Shown: piece after piece, positions 1 to 4,466 of the stretch
How positions within the stretch are numbered: the first letter of the stretch is position 1
How the letters are laid out: every line of letters begins with the position of its first letter
Source of the DNA: DASRHY01 sp046765875
Lineage (GTDB): Bacteria > Actinomycetota > Actinomycetes > Propionibacteriales > Kribbellaceae
Length of the DNA stretch: 7,459 bases
Reading direction: 5' to 3'
NCBI GenBank assembly: GCA_046765875.1
Contig: JBKPSJ010000183.1
Span: forward strand, 1 to 7,459
The notes under the pieces: generated by a model
The model's input: the letters and a program-made list of their open reading frames with translations, nothing else
Database searches by the model: none
Told to the model about the DNA's origin: nothing
Position numbers and translations under genes: made by a program

Positions 1-234
1 TCCACCCTCTCACCTACCAGACCGACCCACCCCGGTCCGGCCGCCATCGCGGGTCAATCGGACCAGTGGTCCAGCGATCGCCGGTTGTTGCTCGGCGGGG
101 GACCAACGGTCCCGTTGCGCTGGCGCGATCCGTCCGGTCACATGCCCACCCGGATCCTGAAGCGTGAGTCTGGGCGGTCGGGCCATGCGTTCGGATGGGT
201 CGGCAGGGACCGGTGCTCCTGCGGGTCGTGCGCG
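1..234. other. Left-edge stretch without a supported gene
   Basis: I see no convincing gene here. Short open frames exist on both strands, including a roughly 59-codon frame on the minus strand starting near 186, but their third positions are not GC-enriched as in the real genes of this window and their products resemble nothing I know. The stretch lies downstream of the minus-strand hydrolase cluster. No stem followed by a T-run, which would suggest a terminator, is visible. The only structure is a pair of palindromes at 60-72 and 99-113, listed separately. Confidence 0.5.
60..113. promoter_or_regulatory. Pair of GGACC/GGTCC palindromes, possible operator pair
   Basis: Two short dyads share the same core. 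The first is GGACCA-G-TGGTCC at 60-72; the second is GGGACC-AAC-GGTCCC at 99-113. Their centres are 40 bp apart, close to four helical turns, which would place them on nearly the same face of the DNA. This would suit a dimeric repressor binding two sites for a gene beyond the left edge, but no such gene is visible. GC-rich DNA yields short dyads by chance, so this is only a candidate. Confidence 0.2.
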
Positions 235-366
235 TCAGGCGGGGCCGATCGATGCGATCTCGTAGCGGGAGACGCCGGCGCCGACGATGTCGGCCGACAG
301 TTCGTCGCGGCCTCGGCCGATGTAGGTACGAACGCGTCCCGTCGTCCAGGCGCTTGCGATGATCAC
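235..366 (-). CDS. Possible 43-residue hypothetical protein coupled to the hydrolase gene
   Basis: A GTG at 366-364 overlaps the TGA stop (365-363) of the hydrolase gene as GTGA, the arrangement typical of translational coupling. The frame runs 43 codons to a TGA at 237-235. About 86 percent of its codons end in G or C, clearly better than the opposing plus-strand frame over the same bases. The peptide is soluble-looking, with no signal or membrane segment, and includes the stretch TYIGRGRDELSADIVGAG. I do not recognise a family. It could be a genuine small protein, the leftover end of a longer gene, or a chance frame. The frame is also open upstream to 447, inside the hydrolase gene, but the overlapping GTG is the more natural start. 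Confidence 0.4.
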   Translation of the reverse strand: MIIASAWTTGRVRTYIGRGRDELSADIVGAGVSRYEIASIGPA

Positions 367-1247
367 GCGCGCGTCTCCTTCGTCAGGAACGATGTGAGCG
401 CCTGGATGGTCTCCGCGGGCGCCTCTTCCGGAATGAAGTGACCGCAATCAATCGGCCCGCCGGTGACATCGTCGGCCCAGGTCCTCCAGACCTCGAGCGG
501 CTCGTACCAGGCATCGACCGCGCCGCTCACGCTCCACAACACCAGCGTCGGGCAACTGATCTTTCGTACGCCGCGGTCGGCGTCGTCATGCGCCACGTCG
601 AGCGTCGCGGCAGCACGGTACTCCTCGCAGATGACATGGATGGTCGCCGGATCGGACAGCTTGGCGACGTAGTCGGCGCGGACCTCAGGCGGGAAGGCAT
701 CCGTTGCCTCGGACAACGAAAGCATGTAGTCGACGATCACGTCCGGCGCCTGCTCGACAAGTCGCTCCGGCACCGGCTCCGGCGCGGCCAGGAACGACCA
801 GATCCAGAATCCGAGGCCGAAGTCCTTATCGGCCCGGCCGTACGCGTCGCCGGTAGGGATCACGTCGAGGACCGCGAGTCGGCTGATGGCGTATGGGTGG
901 TCCAGCGCCATCCGGTACGCACACCGCCCGCCTCGGTCGTGCCCGATCACCGTGAACCGGTCGTACCCGAGTCCGCGCATCACCTCGACCTGCTCACGGC
1001 CGATCTCGCGCATGCTGTACGGCGCATGGTCCGCCGTGCTTGGCGGCGTACCGCTGTCGCCGAACCCACGCAGGTCGGTCGCGACAACGGTGAACCGCTC
1101 GGCCAGCGCCGGCGCGACCCGATGCCACATCAGGTGCGTCTCAGGAAAGCCGTGCAGCAACAGGACCGGTGGTCCGGACCCACCGCGCCGCCCGTGGATC
1201 GTCGTCGCCGAGGTTTGTACGTCGAACACCTCGAACCCGTCGAACAT
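363..1247 (-). CDS. Alpha/beta-hydrolase, fluoroacetate dehalogenase-like
   Basis: This is a cytosolic alpha/beta-hydrolase of 294 residues, the usual length for haloacetate/fluoroacetate dehalogenases (FAcD), which hydrolyse the carbon-halogen bond of haloacetates to give glycolate and halide. An HGFPETH oxyanion-loop motif lies near residue 32 and DLRGFGDS near 58. The nucleophile motif GHDRGGR carries Asp104 with Arg105 and Arg108, the carboxylate-binding pair in FAcD. Asp128 (VLDVIPT) and His270 (GHFIPEE) complete the triad. From memory of FAcD, the halide pocket is His-Trp-Tyr; here Trp150 and Tyr210 are kept but the His position is Ile149 (IWSFLA), so defluorination is doubtful. It may act on other haloacids or be an epoxide-hydrolase-like enzyme. 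The ATG at 1247 overlaps the upstream TGA as TGATG; a GTG at 1250 is the alternative start. It is the second gene of the cluster, after the DUF4440 gene. Confidence 0.92.
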   Translation of the reverse strand: MFDGFEVFDVQTSATTIHGRRGGSGPPVLLLHGFPETHLMWHRVAPALAERFTVVATDLRGFGDSGTPPSTADHAPYSMREIGREQVEVMRGLGYDRFTVIGHDRGGRCAYRMALDHPYAISRLAVLDVIPTGDAYGRADKDFGLGFWIWSFLAAPEPVPERLVEQAPDVIVDYMLSLSEATDAFPPEVRADYVAKLSDPATIHVICEEYRAAATLDVAHDDADRGVRKISCPTLVLWSVSGAVDAWYEPLEVWRTWADDVTGGPIDCGHFIPEEAPAETIQALTSFLTKETRA

Positions 1248-1621
1248 CACTCGCCGTCCGGCATGATCGTGCCCTGGTGGTACAGCGCCTGCCAGTCCGT
1301 CTCGGCGGCACGCCAGATCGTCGCTCGACGGGTCCGCCGCGGCCCGGGCTGTTCGAGGATGTACGTGACCAGGTACGTGTCCGGCCCGAGTTGCCGTCCT
1401 TCGAAGGCCTCGATCGTCCAGGGGTCGTCGGCGTTCTCGGCGTACCGGCGTTCGAGCGTGGCCCAGATGGACTCGCGATCGTACCGGCGTCCGGATGCGC
1501 CGATCTCCCAGTAGTCCTCAACGGTCTGCGCCTCGAAGTCAGCCCGGCTCGCGCCGAATTCATCGGGATGGTGGAAGATCGGCTCCCGCGCGCGCAACAC
1601 CTCGAGTACCTCGGCATCCAT
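1247..1621 (-). CDS. DUF4440 / SnoaL-like (NTF2-fold) protein
   Basis: This 124-residue protein has the size and pattern of the DUF4440 branch of the NTF2-like superfamily, small cone-shaped cystatin-like alpha+beta domains that bind small hydrophobic ligands or act as minor catalytic subunits. Supporting features are the N-terminal helix with AREPIFHH (residues 11-18), the central DYWEIGASGRRYDRESIW segment (36-53), a beta strand TYLVTYIL (82-89), and the terminal W-x4-YHQGT signature (110-118). No signal peptide or membrane segment is present. The stop codon overlaps the ATG of the hydrolase (TGATG), so the two are almost certainly co-translated, and the protein may assist the hydrolase or sense its substrate; that is inference. 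The ATG at 1621-1619 is the first good start. The only purine-rich patch upstream, a run of G-rich sequence from about 1634, is rather far away. Confidence 0.85.
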   Translation of the reverse strand: MDAEVLEVLRAREPIFHHPDEFGASRADFEAQTVEDYWEIGASGRRYDRESIWATLERRYAENADDPWTIEAFEGRQLGPDTYLVTYILEQPGPRRTRRATIWRAAETDWQALYHQGTIMPDGE

Positions 1622-1689
1622 ACGCCGACTATGCCCACCCCACCCTCACCCCACTGTCACCGCCACGTCAGTCGAGCGGCGACCATTCC

Positions 1690-1760
1690 TGCGGTCAGAA
1701 ATCGCGCCATCGGCTGGCGCACTTAGGGCGGTCGACCGCCGCGGCCGAATTCTGACCGCA
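1690..1760. repeat. Nested inverted repeat: 11-bp outer arms closing two inner hairpins
   Basis: TGCGGTCAGAA (1690-1700) is exactly repeated in inverse as TTCTGACCGCA (1750-1760); after one A-A mismatch two more pairs extend the arms inward (1702-1703 with 1747-1748). Between the arms lie a second hairpin, GCGCCA-TCGGC-TGGCGC (1704-1720), and a perfect 14-bp palindrome GGCGGTCGACCGCC (1727-1740). Folded as RNA, this would be a closed stem with two inner stem-loops, a three-way-junction shape. It lies 69 bp upstream of the DUF4440 start and 230 bp beyond the sigma factor stop. It could be a structured leader, a small RNA, a transcription end point, or paired operator sites. No T-run follows on either strand, so a classical terminator is unlikely. 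Confidence 0.45.
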
Positions 1761-1815
1761 TGACGGCCTGTGGCTCGGACAAACCGATGCGGGTGACCAG
1801 GCGGGGCGGGCGGTC

Positions 1816-1894
1816 CGGTCGGCGGGTCCGTCGGCGGGTCTGGCCGGCGGATCCGGTCAGTCGATCCGGTCGGCGCCCATGCCGGTCAGTGGCG
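1816..1894. repeat. Degenerate 12-13-bp tandem repeats
   Basis: The stretch can be read as successive imperfect units related to CGGTCGGCGGGTC: 1816-1828, 1829-1840 (one base shorter), 1841-1853 and 1854-1866, then two more diverged copies to 1894. GATCCGGTC occurs twice exactly (1850-1858 and 1863-1871). The units are GC-only low-complexity sequence and the array is decayed. No function can be assigned; it may be replication-slippage debris. Confidence 0.35.
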
Positions 1895-1989
1895 CTGTCT
1901 TGACAACCCACCGTGCGGAGGAGTGCGCGGGTTCGGCTGGCCAGGTCATCGGCCCGGTGGGGTTGGGGGGCGTGTGGCAGTTCGTGGGG

Positions 1990-2865
1990 TCAGGTGTCGA
2001 GGGCGGTTAGGTCTATGTCGCGAACGCGGTCGGGGTCGGCGAGGATGTCGATGGCGACGATCCGGCCGCCGGAGATGGTGAAGCCGACCACGGAGATCGG
2101 CTGGCCCTCGACGATGGTGACGGCGCCGATGGTGCCATTGACGAGCGCCACCCGCCCGTACGGTGCGGCCCGGCGGAACGTGACCGCGCCCTGGGCGACG
2201 CGCTCGGCCCCGCGGATGATCTGGCTGGCCTGCTCGCCGATGTCGGCCCGCAGTACGACGTCGGGATCGAGCACGGTGAGCAGCCCCTCGAAGTCACCCT
2301 CGCGAGCCGCGGCCAGGAACGCTTCGACGACCTCGCGTTGCCGGCTCAGGTCGGCGTCCGGTGCGGGCGCCTCACCACGTACCCGGCGTCGCGCGCGGCT
2401 GGCCAGCTGACGAGTGGCCGCGGGGGAGCGGTCGATGATCGTCGCGATCTGGTCGAACGGCACCGCGAACATGTCGTGCAATACGAACGCGAGCCGCTCG
2501 GCCGGCGTAAGCGTCTCCAGTACCACCAGTAACGCCAGCCCGACCGAGTCGGCCAGTTCGGCCTCGTGCTCGGGGCCGGTGTCGTCGAGCCTCGTGATTA
2601 CCGGGTCCGGGAAGTGCACCTCCAGCGGGTCCTCGCGGCGGGACTTGCGGGACCGCAGCATGTCCAGGCACACCCGCGCGACGACCGTGGTCAACCAACC
2701 GCCCAGGTTGCTCACCTCGGTCGTGTCGGTACGGCTCAGCCGCAGCCAAGCCTCCTGTACCGCGTCGTCAGCCTCGGTCATCGAGCCGAGCATCCTGTAC
2801 GCCACGGCGTGCAGGTGCGACCGGTTCTCCTGGAATCGCTCGGCGAGCAGATCGGCGTCGTTCAC
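1990..2865 (-). CDS. ECF41/SigJ-type RNA polymerase sigma factor with C-terminal SnoaL-like domain
   Basis: This is an extracytoplasmic-function sigma factor of 291 residues from the chosen start. Region 2 covers about residues 14-80, with AYRMLGS, EADDAVQEAWLRL and WLTTVVARVCLDMLRSRKSRRE. Region 4 covers about 112-165, ending in the HTH PFDQIATIIDRSPAATRQLA. A SnoaL/NTF2-like extension spans about 176-282. It carries SGGR (265-268) and ADPDRV (276-281), which I read as variants of the DGGK and NPDKL motifs of the ECF41 group. In that group the extension replaces an anti-sigma factor and controls activity. The GTG at 2865 is chosen because GGAGG sits 8 nt upstream. An ATG at 2895 could be a leaderless start. 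The GTG at 2937 and ATG at 2934 lie upstream of the predicted promoter and are unlikely. No anti-sigma gene is adjacent, as expected for ECF41. Confidence 0.92.
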   Translation of the reverse strand: MNDADLLAERFQENRSHLHAVAYRMLGSMTEADDAVQEAWLRLSRTDTTEVSNLGGWLTTVVARVCLDMLRSRKSRREDPLEVHFPDPVITRLDDTGPEHEAELADSVGLALLVVLETLTPAERLAFVLHDMFAVPFDQIATIIDRSPAATRQLASRARRRVRGEAPAPDADLSRQREVVEAFLAAAREGDFEGLLTVLDPDVVLRADIGEQASQIIRGAERVAQGAVTFRRAAPYGRVALVNGTIGAVTIVEGQPISVVGFTISGGRIVAIDILADPDRVRDIDLTALDT

Positions 2866-2873
2866 GGTCACAT

Positions 2874-2878
2874 CCTCC
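2874..2878 (-). promoter_or_regulatory. Shine-Dalgarno GGAGG for the sigma factor gene
   Basis: On the minus strand GGAGG lies exactly 8 nt before the GTG at 2865-2863. It is the only strong ribosome binding site near the 5' end of this gene and favours the GTG over the ATG at 2895, 30 nt upstream. Confidence 0.6.
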
Positions 2879-2901
2879 GGTGTGGGCGCTGTCATCTCAC
2901 T

Positions 2902-2928
2902 GACGCGTCCCGGCACCCGGATGTGACA
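2902..2928 (-). promoter_or_regulatory. ECF41-type promoter (TGTCACA-N16-CGTC), probable autoregulation
   Basis: On the minus strand TGTCACA (2928-2922) is followed by exactly 16 bases and then CGTC (2905-2902). This is the promoter pattern that I recall as recognised by ECF41 sigma factors. It sits immediately upstream of an ECF41-type gene. Transcription would begin around 2895-2897, giving either a leaderless ATG at 2895 or a 30-nt leader with the GGAGG before the GTG at 2865. This implies positive autoregulation. I found no second copy with this spacing in the window; a weaker TGTCACG-N17-CGTC at 3393-3420 on the plus strand fits less well. Confidence 0.65.
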
Positions 2929-2937
2929 TGCCATCAC

Positions 2938-3153
2938 TCAGGTGCGCCGCCAGGCCAGGTGCGCCCGGGCCAGGACGTAGGCGACCACAAGGACTACGGC
3001 GAGGCCGCCATCGGCATAGAGCACGGTCTTGGCGTCGGTGGCGTTGCCGGCGGCTGCGCCGAAGGCCGCGATGCCGGCCTTGTTCGATGACGAGGCCCAG
3101 GCGGCCTGGGATGGGTTCCCGCGGCGGCTGTCTCAACTTGACATAATGTTCAT
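2938..3153 (-). pseudogene. Small single-TM protein frame with an early in-frame TGA
   Basis: Upstream of the sigma factor promoter, 64 codons (3132 down to a TGA at 2940-2938) are open on the minus strand, and about 89 percent end in G or C. The product has an Ala/Gly-rich start (KAGIAAFGAAAGNATDAKT) and one clear hydrophobic segment (GGLAVVLVVAYVLARAHLAW) followed by RRT, as expected for a small inner-membrane protein with a positive cytoplasmic tail. The only nearby ATG in frame (3153) is cut off after six codons by a TGA at 3135-3133. The first alternative start is a GTG at 3024, giving a 28-residue TM peptide. Either the gene is broken, the TGA is an error, or only the short form is made. 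The opposing plus-strand frame shares the same third positions, so codon bias alone does not prove the strand; the TM segment does favour minus. I do not recognise the family. Confidence 0.4.
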
Positions 3154-3170
3154 TATCGGACAAACGAAAT
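3138..3170. promoter_or_regulatory. AT-rich dyad with TTGACA, possible operator/promoter
   Basis: In very GC-rich surroundings an AT-rich patch carries the dyad ATAATG-TT-CATTAT (3143-3156), overlapped on the plus strand by TTGACA (3138-3143). On the minus strand GATAAT (3157-3152) resembles a -10 element, just ahead of the ATG at 3153, but no good -35 lies at the right distance. On the plus strand no -10 lies at 16-19 bp. It is best seen as a repressor-type operator of unknown owner. Confidence 0.35.
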
Positions 3171-3327
3171 ATGCGCGCTCAGAGCTGGACGAGGGTCAGA
3201 CCACGGTGCTTGCCTGACCATTCATCGCCACGAAGATCGGCTCTGCCCCGCTCTACATCTCTGCCGTGCGAAGTGATCACTCGAATTACGACAGCTCGCG
3301 ATGTGGCCATCGGCGGCGTTGGGCGAT

Positions 3328-3405
3328 GTCATGCCCGGCGATGTCATGGCCGGCGTCATGGCCGGCGTCACGGCCGGCGTCACGGCCGGCATTGTCACGG
3401 CCAGC
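3328..3405 (+). repeat. 12-bp tandem repeat (GTCAYGGCCGGC)
   Basis: Units run as follows: 3328-3342 (15 bp, a variant with GAT added), 3343-3354 and 3355-3366 (both GTCATGGCCGGC), 3367-3378 and 3379-3390 (both GTCACGGCCGGC), a 3-bp ATT spacer, then 3394-3405 (GTCACGGCCAGC). Each full unit holds the palindrome GCCGGC. Length differences are all multiples of three, but the region shows no other coding sign. It is a small minisatellite likely to vary in copy number by slippage. Confidence 0.75.
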
Positions 3406-3434
3406 GCCGTCGTCGCCGTCGTGACGGTCGGCGT

Positions 3435-3459
3435 CGCGACGGTCGATATCGACGTCGCG
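3435..3459. repeat. Dyad centred on GATATC with one bulged base
   Basis: CGCGAC (3435-3440), one unpaired G, then the perfect palindrome GTCGATATCGAC (3442-3453), then GTCGCG (3454-3459) form a 12-bp stem with a single bulge. There is no loop and no T-run, so it is not a terminator. It may be an operator or a chance product of GC-rich sequence. Confidence 0.35.
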
Positions 3460-3467
3460 GGCTTCGA

Positions 3468-3493
3468 GGTCGGTAGGCATGGTCGGTAGGCAT
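3468..3493. repeat. 13-bp perfect tandem duplication
   Basis: GGTCGGTAGGCAT occurs twice back to back (3468-3480 and 3481-3493) with no mismatch. It is most simply a recent slippage duplication in the non-coding gap. Confidence 0.75.
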
Positions 3494-3583
3494 GACGGCC
3501 ATGAGTGGCCGCGATCTGGGTCGATTCCGGACGGCACGGCGTTGGGTGTGGTCCCGAACGCGCAGCGCCGGCTAACTTATGCC

Positions 3584-3613
3584 TTGACACGAATATTCGC
3601 TATAACGAATACT
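3584..3613 (+). promoter_or_regulatory. Sigma-70-type promoter of the arsR-reductase operon, probably leaderless
   Basis: A consensus -35 TTGACA (3584-3589) is followed 18 bp later by AATACT (3608-3613), a four-of-six match to the -10. Transcription would start about 7-8 nt later, at or next to the GTG at 3621. No Shine-Dalgarno precedes that GTG, so a leaderless mRNA is the natural reading, as is common in actinobacteria. TATAAC at 3601 looks more like a -10 but is only 11 bp from the -35. Confidence 0.55.
3590..3611. promoter_or_regulatory. Candidate ArsR operator overlapping the promoter
   Basis: TATTCG (3594-3599), six bases, then CGAATA (3606-3611) form a dyad in the -35/-10 spacer and over the -10. 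The left arm is also part of a perfect CGAATATTCG palindrome (3590-3599). ArsR-family dimers typically bind AT-rich dyads overlapping their own promoters, so autorepression by the next gene is likely by inference. Confidence 0.5.
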
Positions 3614-3620
3614 TCTGACT

Positions 3621-4466
3621 GTGGACCTTCTGTTGAGCGCGCTGGCCGATCCCGCCCGGTGGCGGCTTGTGAGCTTGTTGGCCGAGCGGCCTCGGTCGGT
3701 CGGGGTCCTGGCTCAGCTTGCTGAGGCGCGCCAGCCGCAAACGACCAAGCACTTGCAGACTCTCGAGCGTGCCGGTGTCGTCACCTCTTGGCGCAGCGGG
3801 CAGCGCAGGATCTACGCGCTGCGGTCCTCTCCCCTGCGCGACCTCGCGACAGCGCTCGGCCAACTCGCAGACACCGCGGACGACATGGGCGGCTCTCGCG
3901 AGACCTACGACCGCTACGGGCTCAGCCTCGACGCGGAACGACTCGCGGCCGAGGAACCGGGCTGGGCCGACGGCCGCTCGTTCGAGTTCCATCGGTCACT
4001 ACCGGCGCGACCAAAGCGGGTCTGGCGCCACCTGACCGAGACGGACCTGCTCAGGCAATGGTGGACGCCCGCCGATCTCCGCGTCTCCGAACTCGTGTTC
4101 GATGCACGGCCGGGCGGACGGATCGTCCTGGAGTACCGCGATCGCGAGGACGCCGACGGTTCCGACGTTGTTGTCGGGCGCGCCGAAGGAGTCGTCGACG
4201 AGGTACGCACCGGTGAACGCCTCACGTACCGGCTGTCGCCGCACCTTCCCGACGGCGGTGTCGCCTTCACGTCCGACGTCGAGTTCGGCCTACGGCCCAC
4301 CGACTCCGGTACGGATCTCGACGTCAACTGGCGGCTCACCGACAGCACGATCGACTCCGCCGACTTCATCGCGGGCATCGAGATCGGCTTCGGGCAGAGC
4401 CTCGACAAGCTCGCCGAGATCCTCCACGCCAATCAACACAACAAGAAGAAGCGGAGCACGAAATGA
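3621..4466 (+). CDS. ArsR-family regulator fused to an AHSA1/SRPBCC domain
   Basis: This 281-residue cytosolic protein joins two domains. Residues 1-75 are an ArsR winged helix (SALADPARWRLVSLLAERP, then recognition helix QPQTTKHLQTLERAGVV at 38-54 and wing QRRIYAL). Residues about 120-270 are an AHSA1-type SRPBCC domain (FEFHRSLPARPKRVWRHLTE, QWWTP at 146-150, PGGRIVLEYRD, then the C-terminal helix FGQSLDKLAEIL). It lacks the cysteine motif of metal-sensing ArsR proteins, so it probably responds to a small hydrophobic ligand in the SRPBCC cavity rather than to metal. The GTG start gives the usual family N-terminus. A Lys-rich tail (KKKRSTK) ends the protein. The stop overlaps the ATG of the reductase gene (ATGA), so the pair is co-translated. 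Autorepression through the dyad at 3590-3611 is likely. Confidence 0.92.
   Translation: MDLLLSALADPARWRLVSLLAERPRSVGVLAQLAEARQPQTTKHLQTLERAGVVTSWRSGQRRIYALRSSPLRDLATALGQLADTADDMGGSRETYDRYGLSLDAERLAAEEPGWADGRSFEFHRSLPARPKRVWRHLTETDLLRQWWTPADLRVSELVFDARPGGRIVLEYRDREDADGSDVVVGRAEGVVDEVRTGERLTYRLSPHLPDGGVAFTSDVEFGLRPTDSGTDLDVNWRLTDSTIDSADFIAGIEIGFGQSLDKLAEILHANQHNKKKRSTK

Larger units (their letters stand above)
1622..1989. other. Non-coding gap between DUF4440 and sigma factor genes
   Basis: No gene is supported in this gap of about 370 bp. It lies downstream of the minus-strand sigma factor gene and upstream of the minus-strand DUF4440-hydrolase cluster, so it should hold the end of the first transcript and the promoter of the second. 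A minus-strand frame at 1723-1911 is arginine/proline-rich and made mostly from the degenerate GC repeats, so I do not accept it. The gap contains a nested inverted repeat (1690-1760) and degenerate 12-13-bp repeats (1816-1894). I could not find a convincing -35/-10 pair for the DUF4440 gene or an ECF41-type promoter copy. Confidence 0.6.
3154..3620. other. Non-coding gap with repeats before the arsR-like gene
   Basis: No gene is supported in these roughly 470 bp. All the open frames here are low-complexity: Val/Met/Ala/Gly or Arg/His/Gly repeats on the plus strand, and Thr/Pro/Met or Gly/His/Asp repeats on the minus strand. They are simply different readings of a 12-bp tandem repeat. The stretch also contains a perfect palindrome AGTGATCACT (3272-3281), a long dyad at 3435-3459, a 13-bp duplication at 3468-3493, and the promoter of the downstream operon at its right end. 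Confidence 0.6.

Noticed and set aside
438..1514. Long plus-strand open frame (358 codons) opposite the hydrolase and DUF4440 genes
   Set aside because: Arg/His-rich product without any family pattern; it is the antisense shadow of two well-supported minus-strand genes.
1723..1911. 62-codon minus-strand frame
   Set aside because: Arg/Pro-rich product built mainly from degenerate GC repeats and the nested inverted repeat; no SD and no family resemblance.
1913..2926. Plus-strand frames over the sigma factor gene
   Set aside because: Ser/Arg/Ala-rich shadows of the sigma factor, with no recognisable domain.
3133..3135. Selenocysteine at the early TGA of the small membrane-protein frame
   Set aside because: No selenocysteine insertion hairpin is apparent and the position is not in a redox motif; a mutation or error is simpler.
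3029..3217. 62-codon plus-strand frame that looks superficially protein-like in its second half
   Set aside because: It shares third codon positions with the opposing minus-strand frame, so its bias is not independent; its middle runs through the AT-rich dyad with codons rare in this genome, and I recognise no family.
3328..3405. CRISPR array
   Set aside because: The 12-bp units are contiguous, with no unique spacers of constant length, and no cas gene is present.
3393..3420. Second ECF41-like promoter (TGTCACG-N17-CGTC, plus strand)
   Set aside because: One mismatch in the -35, a spacing one base too long, and it lies inside the tandem repeat with the next gene 200 bp away under its own better promoter.
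3171..3590. Several low-complexity frames on both strands
   Set aside because: All are readings of the 12-bp tandem repeat in different phases; none has a good start site or non-repeat domain.
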